A DNA stretch of 64,000 nt from Jiangella mangrovi (GTDB lineage Bacteria > Actinomycetota > Actinomycetes > Jiangellales > Jiangellaceae): assembly GCF_014204975.1 (NCBI RefSeq), contig NZ_JACHMM010000001.1, positions 2,790,001 to 2,854,000 on the forward strand, given 5' to 3'. Positions 8,212 through 16,704 of the stretch are shown here, piece by piece; positions within the stretch are counted from its first letter, which is position 1, and each line of letters opens with the position of its first letter. The position numbers and the translations under genes are program-made. A model generated the notes under the pieces. The model was not told the origin of the DNA and searched no databases. It saw only the letters and a program-made list of their open reading frames with translations.

Positions 8212-8238
8212 TTCATAGGTTAGGCAGTAACCAATGAA
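8212..8238. promoter_or_regulatory. Operator-like inverted repeat in the MFS/CGNR divergent promoter
   Basis: TTCATAGGTTA (8212-8222) and TAACCAATGAA (8228-8238) form an 11-bp inverted repeat with one mismatch around GGCAG. It occupies most of the 45-bp gap between the divergent MFS exporter and CGNR regulator genes. The size and symmetry fit a homodimeric repressor site. That the CGNR protein binds it is inference from position. Confidence 0.6.
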
Positions 8239-8253
8239 GCGCACAAGAGGGTT

Positions 8254-8829
8254 ATGCTCGGTGATATGTCCGGAGCCAGCACGCCCGCGCCCGGCCGTCT
8301 CGACACCGTCCGGCGCTTCGTCAACACCCTCGACATCGAGTCGGCGACGGACGCGCTGACGACGCCGGCCGACCTCACGGCCTGGCTCGCGTCGGCGTCG
8401 TTGCTGGCCGGAGGCTCGGAAGCCGGGCCGGACGACCTCGGCCGGGCCGTCGCCGTCCGCGAGGCGCTGCGCGACGCCTTGGCCGCCAACCACGGCGGCG
8501 ACCCGATCCCGGCCGGCGCGCTCGCCGTCCTCAACGATGCCGCCGCCCGCTCCCGGCTGACGGCGACCCTGACCGCGAGCGACGGCTGGCGTCCCCGCCC
8601 CGCGGCCGACGGCGTCGACGGCGCGCTGGGCGGGTTGCTCGCGCTGGTCGGCGACGCCATGGCCGACGGCACGTGGTCACGGCTGAAGGTGTGCGTCAAC
8701 GACACCTGCCGGTGGGCGTTCTACGACGAGTCGCGGGCGCGGTCGGGCAAGTGGTGCTCCATGCAGGTGTGCGGCAACCGGGCCAAGCAGCAGGCCTGGC
8801 GCGACCGCAGGGCAGAATCGACCACGTGA
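8254..8829 (+). CDS. CGNR zinc finger domain-containing protein, probable transcriptional regulator
   Basis: A 191-residue protein with the ABATE-type N-terminal domain (RLDTVRRFVNTLDIESATD... LAVREALRDAL) and a C-terminal CGNR zinc finger. The finger reads LKVCVNDTCRWAFYDESRARSGKWCSMQVCGNRAKQQAWR, at about residues 147-186. Its four Cys and the CGNR signature would bind zinc, and basic residues follow for DNA contact. Members of the family are treated as DNA-binding regulators, but few are characterised. Starts at 8254 (ATG) and 8266 (ATG) are both possible. AAGAGG lies very close to the first. Its stop overlaps the menD GTG (GTGA), although a functional link with menaquinone is not obvious. 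Confidence 0.85.
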   Translation: MLGDMSGASTPAPGRLDTVRRFVNTLDIESATDALTTPADLTAWLASASLLAGGSEAGPDDLGRAVAVREALRDALAANHGGDPIPAGALAVLNDAAARSRLTATLTASDGWRPRPAADGVDGALGGLLALVGDAMADGTWSRLKVCVNDTCRWAFYDESRARSGKWCSMQVCGNRAKQQAWRDRRAESTT

Positions 8830-10493
8830 ACCCCTCGACGTCGGCGGCCCGCACGGTGGTCGCCGAGCTGGTCCGGCGCGGCGTCCGGCACGTGGTGCTG
8901 GCGCCCGGGTCGCGGTCGGCGCCGCTGGCGCACGCCCTGGCGACGGCGTCCGCGCGGGGCGACCTGCGCCTGCACGTGCGCATCGACGAGCGGGTCGCCG
9001 CGTTCACCGCGCTGGGGCTGGCCCGCGTGGCCGGACCGGTCGCCGTCGTGACCACCTCCGGGACGGCCGCGGCGAACCTGCACCCGGCCGTGCTCGAGGC
9101 GTCGCACTCCGGGGCGCCGTTGCTGCTGCTCACCGCCGACCGGCCGCACGAGGTCCGCGGGACCGGCGCCAACCAGACCACGGACCAGGTGCGGCTGTTC
9201 GGGTCCGCGGTCCGGTTCTTCGCCGACGTCCCCGCCCCGTACGGGCGCCCCGGCGAGGAGGCCGACCTGCGGGCGCTGCTGACCCGCGCGCTGGCGGCCG
9301 CCGCCGGCACCCGGTCGGGCGACCCGGGCCCCGTCCACCTCGACCTCGCCTTCCGAGAGCCGCTGGTCCCCGACGGCGACGCCGACTGGCCTCCGCCCGG
9401 TGACGGAGCGCCCGACGTGGTCGACGCCGTGACGGAGCCGGCTCCGGTACTGCTCGGCCCCGGGCCGCGAACGGTCGTCGTGGCCGGCGACGGGGCCGGT
9501 GTCGCCGCACGTGTCTACGCCGAGGCGGCCGGTGTCCCGCTGCTCGCCGAGCCGTCGTCGGGCACGCGGGCCGGAGCGAACGCCGTCGGCCCCTATCGGC
9601 TGCTGCTCGACCAGCCGTCCTTGGGCGGACGGATCGAGCGGGTGGTCGTGTTCGGGCACGCGACGCTGTCGCGGCAGGTCAGCGCCTTGCTCGTGCGCGA
9701 CGGCGTCGAGGTGGTCGCCGTCGCCGGCCGCATTCCGGACTGGCTCGACCCCGGAAGCCGCGCCGCCCGCGTGGTGTCCGCGGTCGCCGCATCGGAGCCG
9801 GGCGACGGCGAGTGGCTGGCGTCCTGGCAGCGGGCCGCGAAGGCCGCCCAGGACGCCGTCGACGACGTGCTCGCGACCGGCCCGGCCTCGGGGCCCGCGG
9901 TCGCCGCGCTGGTCTGGGCCGCCCGCCGGCCCGGCGAGTCCCTGGTGATCGGCTCGTCGAACCCGATCCGCGACGCCGACCTCGCGGCCGCCCCTCCGGT
10001 GGGTGACGGCGCCGCCGGAGCCGACGGCCGCGTGCTCGCCAACCGCGGCCTGGCCGGCATCGACGGCACCCTGTCGACGGCGGCCGGCGTGGCGCTGGCC
10101 TCGGGCGCGCCGGTGCGGGTGCTGGTCGGCGACCTCACCTTCCTCCACGACGTGGGCGGCCTGCTGGTCGGCCCGCTCGAGGACCGCCCCGACCTGCAGA
10201 TCGTGGTCGTCAACGACGACGGCGGCGGCATCTTCGCGCTGCTCGAGCACGGCGACCCGGACCACGCCGAGCGGTTCGAGCGCGTCTTCGGCACCCCGCA
10301 CGGCGCCGACCTCGCCGCCCTCTGCGCGGGCTACGGGGTCGCCCACCGCCGGGTGGACGACCTGGCGTCGCTTCGTGAGGCGCTGGCCGAGCCGGTCGCC
10401 GGCCGCAGCGTGCTCGAGGTCCCGGTCGCCCGGGCCGACCTGCGCCAGCTGCACGGCCGCATCCGCGAGGCCGTCACCACCGCCCTCGGCTAG
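8826..10493 (+). CDS. menD: 2-succinyl-5-enolpyruvyl-6-hydroxy-3-cyclohexene-1-carboxylate synthase (MenD)
   Basis: Thiamine-diphosphate enzyme that adds 2-oxoglutarate to isochorismate in the first committed step of menaquinone synthesis. At 555 residues it is the normal length. The N-terminal domain has HVVLAPGSRSAPLAHALA and the catalytic-Glu region HVRIDERVAAFTALG, then VAVVTTSGTAAANLHPAVLEASHS and LTADRPHEVRGTGANQT. The C-terminal ThDP-binding part has ANRGLAGIDGTLSTAAG, VGDLTFLHDVGGLL and VNDDGGGIFALLEHG. The GTG at 8826 overlaps the CGNR stop. Isochorismate comes from menF, which is convergent 13 bp downstream. Confidence 0.96.
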   Translation: MNPSTSAARTVVAELVRRGVRHVVLAPGSRSAPLAHALATASARGDLRLHVRIDERVAAFTALGLARVAGPVAVVTTSGTAAANLHPAVLEASHSGAPLLLLTADRPHEVRGTGANQTTDQVRLFGSAVRFFADVPAPYGRPGEEADLRALLTRALAAAAGTRSGDPGPVHLDLAFREPLVPDGDADWPPPGDGAPDVVDAVTEPAPVLLGPGPRTVVVAGDGAGVAARVYAEAAGVPLLAEPSSGTRAGANAVGPYRLLLDQPSLGGRIERVVVFGHATLSRQVSALLVRDGVEVVAVAGRIPDWLDPGSRAARVVSAVAASEPGDGEWLASWQRAAKAAQDAVDDVLATGPASGPAVAALVWAARRPGESLVIGSSNPIRDADLAAAPPVGDGAAGADGRVLANRGLAGIDGTLSTAAGVALASGAPVRVLVGDLTFLHDVGGLLVGPLEDRPDLQIVVVNDDGGGIFALLEHGDPDHAERFERVFGTPHGADLAALCAGYGVAHRRVDDLASLREALAEPVAGRSVLEVPVARADLRQLHGRIREAVTTALG

Positions 10494-10506
10494 CCGCCGG
10501 AGGGGC

Positions 10507-11760
10507 TCAGGACGACAGCGCGTCGCGCATGGGGACCAGCTTGGCGACGCTCTCGGCCAGCTCGGCGGCGGGGTCGGAGCCGGCCACGATGCCGCAGCCG
10601 GCGAAGAGCCGCAGACGGTCGCCCGACACCTCGGCCGAGCGCAGCGCGATGCCCCACTCGCCGTCGCCGCGGGCGTCCATCCAGCCGACGGGGCCGGCGT
10701 AGCGGGCGCGGTCGAGGCCCTCGATCTCGCGGATGACGTCCAGGGCCACGGCCGTCGGGGTGCCGCCGACTGCCGCCGACGGGTGCAGCGCGGCGGCCAT
10801 GGCCAGCGCGGTGGCGCCGTCGCCGGCCGCGTCGGTGACGCCCGCGAGGTCGGTCGCCAGGTGCATGACGTTGGGCAGGTGCAGCACGAACGGCGCCTCG
10901 GGCACGTTCATGCTGGAGCAGAACGGCGCCAGCGCGTCGGCGACGGAGCGGACGGCGTACTCGTGCTCCTCGAGGTCCTTGCTCGACCGGGCCAGCGAGG
11001 CGGCCAGCGCGAGGTCGTGCTCGTCGTCGCCGGTGCGGCGGATGGTGCCGGCCAGGACGCGCGACGTGATGAGACCGCGCTCGCGCCGGATCAGCAGCTC
11101 CGGCGTCGCGCCGATCATGCCGTCGACGCTGAAGGTCCAGCAGTGCGGATAGCCGGCCGAGAGCCGCTGCAGCGGCCAGCGGATGTCGACGGGCTCGGGG
11201 CACTCGGCGACGAGGTCGCGCGCGAGCACGACCTTCTCGAGCTCGCCGGCGGTGATGCGGCGGACCGCCTCGGCGACGATGCCCTGCCACTCGGTGCCCG
11301 AGCGCGACCCGTCGCCGTAGACGACCGAGAGCGGCCGCCGGGCCGGCGACACCGCGGGCAGCGCCGCCCCGCCGGGCAGGTTGCCCGTGACGTCGATGGT
11401 GGTGACCCACCAGCGCCCGGACCGGTGCCCCACGACGGTGTCCGGTAGGACCAGCGAGGACGAGCCCGGGACGTCGTCGAAGGCGAAGGAGCCGAACGCG
11501 ACCGGGCCCGTGCCCGGCAGCCGCACCTCGTCGCGGACGACGGCGGTGCCGACCATGCGCCGCCACCAGCGGTCGGCGGCGACGAACCGGTTGGCGCCGA
11601 TGGTGTCGAACCGCGCCGCCTGCCCCCAGCCCACGATGCCCTCGCCGCGGCGGACCCACGCCATGGGGTGGTCCTCGGGCAGCAGCTCCAGCAGCGGCCC
11701 CGGGTCGGGGACCTCCGTGGTGCGCACGACCATCGGCGCGGAAACGGGCAGCGTCGTCAC
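10507..11760 (-). CDS. menF: Isochorismate synthase (MenF-type)
   Basis: Chorismate-binding enzyme that converts chorismate to isochorismate, the substrate of the adjacent MenD. At 417 residues it has the size of monofunctional isochorismate synthases. The chorismate-binding C-terminal domain contains GELEKVVLARDLVAE, ATPELLIRRERGLITSRVLAGTIRRTGDDEHD, LARSSKDLEEHEYAVRSV, LHPSAAVGGTPTAVALDVIREIE and GWMDARGDGEWGIALRSAEV followed by LFAGCGIVAGSDPAAE. I chose the GTG at 11760, preceded by TTGGAG on the minus strand; an ATG at 11733 is an alternative. It could be annotated EntC or DhbC, but the men genes on both sides favour the menaquinone role. Confidence 0.92.
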   Translation of the reverse strand: MTTLPVSAPMVVRTTEVPDPGPLLELLPEDHPMAWVRRGEGIVGWGQAARFDTIGANRFVAADRWWRRMVGTAVVRDEVRLPGTGPVAFGSFAFDDVPGSSSLVLPDTVVGHRSGRWWVTTIDVTGNLPGGAALPAVSPARRPLSVVYGDGSRSGTEWQGIVAEAVRRITAGELEKVVLARDLVAECPEPVDIRWPLQRLSAGYPHCWTFSVDGMIGATPELLIRRERGLITSRVLAGTIRRTGDDEHDLALAASLARSSKDLEEHEYAVRSVADALAPFCSSMNVPEAPFVLHLPNVMHLATDLAGVTDAAGDGATALAMAAALHPSAAVGGTPTAVALDVIREIEGLDRARYAGPVGWMDARGDGEWGIALRSAEVSGDRLRLFAGCGIVAGSDPAAELAESVAKLVPMRDALSS

Positions 11761-11820
11761 GATCTCCAAGCGTAAGGCCGAGTCACCGGGACGGCAGTGG
11801 CCGCGGTTACAGTGATCGGC

Positions 11821-12513
11821 GTGACTCGCGCCTCCCTGGACAAGCAACCGCACGAGGTGGCGGCGATGTTCGACGACGTCGCCGAGAAGTACGACCGCAC
11901 CAACGACGTGCTCTCGCTCGGCCAGGACCGCGCCTGGCGGCGCCAGGTCACCGCGGCCATCGACGTCGCGCCGGGGGAGCGGGTGCTCGACCTCGCCGCC
12001 GGCACCGGCACCTCGAGCGAGCCGTTCCGGGCCCGCGGCGCGTTCGTCGTGCCGTGCGACTTCTCCCTCGGCATGCTCCGGACCGGATGGCGGACGCATG
12101 CGGACCTGCCGTTCGTGGCCGGCGACGCCACCCGGCTGCCGTTCGCCGACGACGTGTTCGACGCCGTCACCATCTCCTTCGGCCTGCGCAACGTGAACGA
12201 CCCGGTCGCCGGGCTGCGCGAGATGCTGCGGGTCACCCGTCCCGGCGGCCGGCTCGTGGTCTGCGAGTTCAGCCACCCGACGTTCGCGCCGTTCCGCAAG
12301 GTCTACGTCGAGTACCTCATGCGGGCGCTGCCACCGGTCGCCCGCCGGGTGTCCAGCAGCCCCGACGCCTACGTCTACCTGGCCGAGTCGATCCGCGCCT
12401 GGCCCGACCAGCGCGGTCTGGCCGACCGGCTGCGCGAGGCCGGCTGGGGCGACGTCCGCTGGCGCAACCTCAGCGGCGGCATCGTCGCGCTGCACCACGC
12501 CGTCAAGCCGTAG
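11821..12513 (+). CDS. menG: Demethylmenaquinone methyltransferase (MenG/UbiE)
   Basis: SAM-dependent C-methyltransferase for the last step of menaquinone synthesis. The 230-residue protein has the UbiE signatures: [29 protein letters not shown]-binding motif [42 protein letters not shown] and the C-terminal [15 protein letters not shown]. The GTG at 11821 gives the normal N-terminus; frames reaching further upstream would overlap the menF leader. Divergent from menF, with a 60-bp gap holding both starts. Confidence 0.95.
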   Translation: MTRASLDKQPHEVAAMFDDVAEKYDRTNDVLSLGQDRAWRRQVTAAIDVAPGERVLDLAAGTGTSSEPFRARGAFVVPCDFSLGMLRTGWRTHADLPFVAGDATRLPFADDVFDAVTISFGLRNVNDPVAGLREMLRVTRPGGRLVVCEFSHPTFAPFRKVYVEYLMRALPPVARRVSSSPDAYVYLAESIRAWPDQRGLADRLREAGWGDVRWRNLSGGIVALHHAVKP

Positions 12514-12533
12514 CCGCCCGCTACGATCGCCGC

Positions 12534-13358
12534 ATGGCTGGGGGGCGAGCGGCGCGGCCGCCGGGCGACGACGACCGCGCCCGTTACACGACGGTGCTCG
12601 ACGCCGCCCGCGCCGAGGGCCGCATCGACGACGCCGAGCTGTCCCGCCGCTCGTTCACCGTCCGCTACGCGCAGACCATGGGCGAGCTCGACGCCGTCGT
12701 CGACGACCTTCCGGGGCCGACGGCGGCAGCTGCGGCCGGGCGGTCGCCGCTGACGTGGGCGCTGGCCGGGATCGCGGTGGCCGCGGCGGTGGTCATCGGC
12801 ATCGTCGTCGGCGCCCGTGACGGCGAGGGTGAGGACGACACCCCGGCCGGCGGCCAGGTCGAGGTGGTCGATCCGCCGCCGGTCGCCGAAGAGGAGGCCG
12901 CCCCTCCCGACATGTACTCCCTCGCCGACCTGACGGCGATGTGGGACGCGCTCGGCACGGCGCAGGTCCCCGGCGTGCTCAGCGTCTACCTCCACTCCGA
13001 GTGGGCCGACCTCGACGTCCAGGCCGACCCCGGGGTGCCGTTCTACGACGAGGCCGAGTACGACGGCGAGCTCCAGCCGTTCGAACCCGGCGGCCAGGTC
13101 TCCGGCGAGCCGGAGGCCGAGTTCTTCCCCCTCGACGCCGTCGACCCGGCCGTCGTCGCCGCCGTCGCGGACCGCGCCGACGACGTCGCGGGATACGCGG
13201 GGCGCCCGATCTCCCTCATCGTCGTCGAGCGCGACGTCTTCTACGGCGACATCGTGACGATCCGCGTGCACCTCGAGGCCGACGCCTACGGGGTCAGCCC
13301 GTCGCTCACCTGGGACGCCAGCGGACAGCACCTGCTCGACGACGGGAGCGACGCGTGA
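12534..13358 (+). CDS. DUF1707 domain membrane protein, first of a tandem pair
   Basis: A 274-residue protein. The N-terminal DUF1707 (SHOCT-like) block reads DRARYTTVLDAARAEGRIDDAELSRRSFTVRYAQTMGELDAVVDDLPG. One transmembrane helix follows at about residues 75-97 (WALAGIAVAAAVVIGIVVGA). The remaining acidic C-terminal part is predicted outside the membrane, with a beta-rich ending that closes SLTWDASGQHLLDDG. DUF1707 is widespread in actinobacteria and often precedes a single TM segment; its biochemical role is not established. Only 20 bp after menG, so probably co-transcribed. Its stop overlaps the next gene's GTG, and the two proteins share the same plan. Confidence 0.8.
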   Translation: MAGGRAARPPGDDDRARYTTVLDAARAEGRIDDAELSRRSFTVRYAQTMGELDAVVDDLPGPTAAAAAGRSPLTWALAGIAVAAAVVIGIVVGARDGEGEDDTPAGGQVEVVDPPPVAEEEAAPPDMYSLADLTAMWDALGTAQVPGVLSVYLHSEWADLDVQADPGVPFYDEAEYDGELQPFEPGGQVSGEPEAEFFPLDAVDPAVVAAVADRADDVAGYAGRPISLIVVERDVFYGDIVTIRVHLEADAYGVSPSLTWDASGQHLLDDGSDA

Positions 13359-14230
13359 GCCGCCCGGACCGCCGGTGGCGCCCGTCCGACGCCGACCGTG
13401 ACCGCTACGCCGGCGCCATCTCGCAGGCGTTCGCCGAGGGCCGCATCGACGCCACCGACATGGAGAGCCGGACCGCCCTGGTCTACGAGGCGACGTCGAT
13501 CGCCGACCTCGACGCCCTGGTCGAGGACATGCCGGCGCCCGCACCCGCCGCCACGCCGGCCCCGGCGGTGCAGCACTCCGCGACGAGGTCGTCCGGCATC
13601 GGCGTCGGCTGGGTCATCGGGGCCGTCGCGATCGTGCTGGTGGTCATGTTCGCGGTGCTCAGCACGATCACCAGCGGCACCGACAGCCCCGAGCCGCCGC
13701 CACCCGCCGTCGCCGCTCCGCTGCCCGAGCCGCTCGAACCGCCCGAGCCGCCGGCCCCGGACCCCGCCGACCTGCCGGACATCGCCACCGATCAGCTCGG
13801 GCTGTTCACCGTCGAGGGCCTGCGTGAGCTCTGGACGGCGGTACCCGCGGCCGGTCACACCGACGTCGAGAGCATGACGATCTTCGCCGACCGGGCCTAT
13901 CTCGTCGTGCGGGCCGACTCGTCGCATCGGGCGCTGGCCCGGTTCGACTACCAGGGCGGGCTGGCCATGCCGGCGGAGCCGTATCGCGACCTCGGCGACT
14001 ACGAGACGGACGCGGAGACGTTCTTCTCCTGGGGCGACGTCACGCCGGAGGCGGTGATGGCGGCCCACGACGCGATGCCGGCCGTCACCGGACTGCCAGA
14101 TGTCACCGTCGCGCACATCAGCGTCGACGAGGACGCCGACGGCGTCACCATCAACGTCTATCCCGAGGGTGACACCGGCATCGGATACGTCAAGTTCGAT
14201 GCGAGCGGGCAGCTCATCCGCACCTACTGA
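13355..14230 (+). CDS. DUF1707 domain membrane protein, second of a tandem pair
   Basis: A 291-residue paralogue of the preceding protein, coupled by a GTGA overlap. The DUF1707 block reads DRDRYAGAISQAFAEGRIDATDMESRTALVYEATSIADLDALVEDMP. A single TM helix lies at about residues 87-109 (VIGAVAIVLVVMFAVLSTI). A Pro/Glu-rich spacer and an extracytoplasmic domain follow, ending GYVKFDASGQLIRTY, which matches the WDASGQHLL ending of its neighbour. An ISVDEDADGVTINVYPEGD segment parallels the VVERDVFYGDIVTIRVHLE segment of the first protein. This shows duplication with divergence. The function is unknown. The GTG start follows directly from the overlap. Confidence 0.8.
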   Translation: MSRPDRRWRPSDADRDRYAGAISQAFAEGRIDATDMESRTALVYEATSIADLDALVEDMPAPAPAATPAPAVQHSATRSSGIGVGWVIGAVAIVLVVMFAVLSTITSGTDSPEPPPPAVAAPLPEPLEPPEPPAPDPADLPDIATDQLGLFTVEGLRELWTAVPAAGHTDVESMTIFADRAYLVVRADSSHRALARFDYQGGLAMPAEPYRDLGDYETDAETFFSWGDVTPEAVMAAHDAMPAVTGLPDVTVAHISVDEDADGVTINVYPEGDTGIGYVKFDASGQLIRTY

Positions 14231-14241
14231 CACCGGCAGAA

Positions 14242-14265
14242 TTACGCAACGATGTTGCTGCGTAA
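14242..14265. promoter_or_regulatory. Nested inverted repeat downstream of the DUF1707 pair
   Basis: TTACGCA (14242-14248) pairs with TGCGTAA (14259-14265), and inside it GCAAC (14246-14250) pairs with GTTGC (14254-14258). The two pairings have slightly different centres, so they compete. It sits 11 bp after the stop of the second DUF1707 gene and about 140 bp before the next start. It could be a weak terminator (no T-run) or a binding site for the downstream operon. Confidence 0.45.
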
Positions 14266-14336
14266 ATCCGCAGGTCAGAGCAGGTGACCCGGGGTGAGTG
14301 ACAGGAGGGGGAACCCCTACACTTGGGTCCGAGTGT

Positions 14337-14362
14337 GCGCTCGTGAACGGATTCACGAGCGC
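14337..14362. promoter_or_regulatory. Probable Rex (NADH/NAD+ sensor) operator upstream of the nuo operon
   Basis: A perfect 11-bp inverted repeat, GCGCTCGTGAA (14337-14347) and TTCACGAGCGC (14352-14362), around CGGA. Its centre, CGTGAACGGATTCACG, matches the Streptomyces Rex consensus TGTGAAC-N3-TTCACA at all conserved bases except the outermost pair. A -10-like TACACT (14318-14323) lies just upstream, so the site would fall close to +1 of a transcript entering the quinone reductase and nuo genes, a repressing position. No good -35 is visible. The start codon is 43 bp downstream. Confidence 0.68.
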
Positions 14363-14405
14363 CCATGCCCGAACCGAACAGTGACACGCACCCGAGGACC
14401 CTTCG

Positions 14406-15731
14406 ATGAGCCAGCGCACTGGTCCTGAGCGACCGAGCGCCCCGAGCCGCACCGCCGGCGAGGCCGACGTCATCGTCGTCGGCGCCGGACCGGCCGGCTC
14501 GACCACCGCGTACTACCTGGCGAGAGCCGGGCTGGACGTGCTGCTCCTCGAGAAGGCGTCGTTCCCGCGCGACAAGGTCTGCGGCGACGGCCTGACCCCG
14601 CGCGCGGTGCGCCAGCTGGTCCGCATGGGCATCGACACCAGCGCCCCCGGCTGGATCAAGAACAGGGGCCTGCGCATCATCGGCGGCGGCATGCGCCTGC
14701 ACCTGCCGTGGCCCGAGCTGGCCAGCTACCCCGACTACGGACTGGTCCGCACCCGCACCGACTTCGACGAGCTGCTCGCCCGGCACGCCGCCACCGCGGG
14801 CGCCCGGCTGCACGAGCGCACCAACGTCACCGGCCCCGTGGTCGACGAGCGCACCGGCCACATCACAGGCGTCACCGCGAAGCCGCTGGACGAGCGCGGC
14901 CGGGCCGTCGGCGAGGCCGTCACCTACCGTGCGCCGCTCGTGGTCGCCGCCGACGGCACGTCGTCGCGGCTCTCGACCGCCATGGGCATCCACAAGCGCG
15001 AGGACCGGCCCATGGCCGTCGCCGTCCGCACGTACTACAAGACCCCGCGCCACGACGACGACTGGATGGAGTCGTGGCTGGAGCTGTGGGCCGAGAACCC
15101 GTCCGGCGGGCGCGACCTGCTGCCGGGCTACGGCTGGATCTTCGGCACCGGCAACGGCACCAGCAACGTCGGCCTCGGCATCACGAACACCTCGAAGGCG
15201 TTCGGCCGGGTCGACTACAAGGACATGCTGCGCCGCTGGGCCGCGCAGACCCCGCCTGAATGGGGCTTCACCGAGGAGAACCAGATCGGTGACATCCGCA
15301 GTGCGGCGTTGCCGATGGGATTCAACCGTCAGCCCCACTACAGTCGTGGCCTGCTCCTGGTCGGTGACGCCGGCGGCATGGTCAACCCCTTCAACGGCGA
15401 AGGCATCGACTATGCGATGGAGGCGGCCAACCTCGCCGCCACCGTGATCGCCGACGCGCTGTCACGGGACGCCGCCGGTCGGGAGCGGGTGCTGCAGGGC
15501 TATCCTGCGGCGCTGAAGCACGAACACGGTGGCTACTTCACGCTCGGCCGCATCTTCGTCAGATTGATCGGTGACCCACGGATCATGAGAATCGCCCGGA
15601 ACCACGGCCTGCCGCGCCCCTGGTTGATGAAGTTCACCCTGAAGCTGCTGGCCAATCTGACCGACCACCGCGACGGCGACGCGTACGACCGCGTCATCAA
15701 CGCGATGACCCGACTCGCTCCGGCGGCGTGA
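14406..15731 (+). CDS. Geranylgeranyl reductase family flavoprotein, probable menaquinone side-chain reductase (MenJ-like)
   Basis: FAD-dependent oxidoreductase of 441 residues. The dinucleotide-binding motif VIVVGAGPAGSTTAYYLARAG is at about residues 21-41. The KVCGDGLTPRAVRQL block is typical of geranylgeranyl reductases, and the second FAD motif is LLLVGDAGGMVNPFNGEGIDYAMEAA at about 315-340. Family members saturate isoprenoid chains; MenJ of mycobacteria hydrogenates the beta-isoprene of menaquinone. That function is inferred here from the position directly before nuoA in a genome region rich in men genes. It is the first gene after the Rex-like site and is separated from nuoA by 49 bp, so it probably leads the operon. 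Confidence 0.85.
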   Translation: MSQRTGPERPSAPSRTAGEADVIVVGAGPAGSTTAYYLARAGLDVLLLEKASFPRDKVCGDGLTPRAVRQLVRMGIDTSAPGWIKNRGLRIIGGGMRLHLPWPELASYPDYGLVRTRTDFDELLARHAATAGARLHERTNVTGPVVDERTGHITGVTAKPLDERGRAVGEAVTYRAPLVVAADGTSSRLSTAMGIHKREDRPMAVAVRTYYKTPRHDDDWMESWLELWAENPSGGRDLLPGYGWIFGTGNGTSNVGLGITNTSKAFGRVDYKDMLRRWAAQTPPEWGFTEENQIGDIRSAALPMGFNRQPHYSRGLLLVGDAGGMVNPFNGEGIDYAMEAANLAATVIADALSRDAAGRERVLQGYPAALKHEHGGYFTLGRIFVRLIGDPRIMRIARNHGLPRPWLMKFTLKLLANLTDHRDGDAYDRVINAMTRLAPAA

Positions 15732-15780
15732 GGAGCCCCATGCAGGACGTCAAGAACCCCGTGCAGAGGAGTGGCCCGGC

Positions 15781-16140
15781 GTGAACGCCTACGCACCGAT
15801 CCTCGGCCTCATCCTGCTCGCCGCGGTCTTCGCGGTGGGCTCGGTGGCCTTCTCCGTGGTGGCCGGCCCGAAGCGGTTCAACCGCGCGCGCCTGGACTCC
15901 TACGAGTGCGGCATCGAGCCGACGCCGCAGCCGGTGGGTGGTGGCCGGTTCCCGGTCAAGTACTACCTGACCGCGATGACCTTCATCATCTTCGACATCG
16001 AGATCATCTTCCTGTACCCGTGGGCGGTCCGGTTCGACCACCTGGGGGTCTTCGGCTTCGTCGCGATGGTGACGTTCATCTTCCTGATCACCGTGCCGTT
16101 CATCTACGAGTGGCGGCGCGGCGGGCTCGACTGGGACTAG
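15781..16140 (+). CDS. nuoA: NADH-quinone oxidoreductase subunit A
   Basis: Membrane subunit of proton-pumping complex I. The 119 residues contain three hydrophobic helices. The signature between TM1 and TM2 is SYECGIEPTPQPVGGGRFPVKYYLTAMTFIIFDIEIIFLYPWAV, including the Cys-bearing loop and the FDIE motif conserved in NuoA. The GTG at 15781 starts the conserved first helix. First gene of the standard nuoA-N order; nuoB begins 9 bp downstream. Confidence 0.96.
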   Translation: MNAYAPILGLILLAAVFAVGSVAFSVVAGPKRFNRARLDSYECGIEPTPQPVGGGRFPVKYYLTAMTFIIFDIEIIFLYPWAVRFDHLGVFGFVAMVTFIFLITVPFIYEWRRGGLDWD

Positions 16141-16149
16141 AGGCGAATC

Positions 16150-16704
16150 ATGGGTGTTGAAGAGAAGCTGCCGTCCGGGGTCCTCCTGGCCACCATGGAG
16201 AACCTGCTCGGCTACCTGCGCAAGGGCTCGGTCTGGCCGGCCACGTTCGGCCTGGCCTGCTGCGCCATCGAGATGATGGCGTTCGGCGGTCCCCGCCACG
16301 ACTCCGCGCGCTTCGGCATGGAGGTCTTCCGGGCCTCGCCGCGGCAGGCCGACCTGATGATCGTCGCCGGCCGGGTGAGCCAGAAGATGGCCCCGGTGCT
16401 GCGGCAGATCTACGACCAGATGGCCAACCCGAAGTGGGTGCTGTCGATGGGCGTCTGCGCCTCGTCCGGCGGCATGTTCAACAACTACGCCATCGTGCAG
16501 GGCGTCGACCACGTCGTGCCCGTCGACGTCTACCTGCCCGGCTGCCCGCCCCGGCCCGAGATGCTGATCGACGCCATCCTCAAGCTGCACGACCAGATCC
16601 AGCACACCAAGCTGGGCGCGCACAAGGTCGCGGCCGACGCCGAGGCCGAGCGGCTGGCGCTGCGGGCCGAGGCCACGCACGAGATGAAGGGCCTGCTCCG
16701 GTGA
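16150..16704 (+). CDS. nuoB: NADH-quinone oxidoreductase subunit B
   Basis: Peripheral-arm subunit that carries cluster N2, the last iron-sulfur centre before the quinone. In its 184 residues the N2 ligands are visible: the tandem Cys in [13 protein letters not shown], then [14 protein letters not shown] and LPGCPPRPE. The C-terminal tail (about 25 residues) is charged and helical. The ATG at 16150 fits, with AGAGGCGA just upstream. The stop overlaps the nuoC GTG by 4 bp, so the two are translationally coupled. Confidence 0.97.
   Translation: MGVEEKLPSGVLLATMENLLGYLRKGSVWPATFGLACCAIEMMAFGGPRHDSARFGMEVFRASPRQADLMIVAGRVSQKMAPVLRQIYDQMANPKWVLSMGVCASSGGMFNNYAIVQGVDHVVPVDVYLPGCPPRPEMLIDAILKLHDQIQHTKLGAHKVAADAEAERLALRAEATHEMKGLLR

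Noticed and set aside
10507-11760. Possibility that menF is an anthranilate synthase component or salicylate synthase
   Set aside because: No glutamine amidotransferase partner and direct adjacency to menD and menG make isochorismate synthase the better call.
14242-14265. Considered as a second Rex or other known redox operator
   Set aside because: It does not match the TGTGAAC-N3-TTCACA pattern and I know no regulator with this exact motif, so it is listed only as an inverted repeat.
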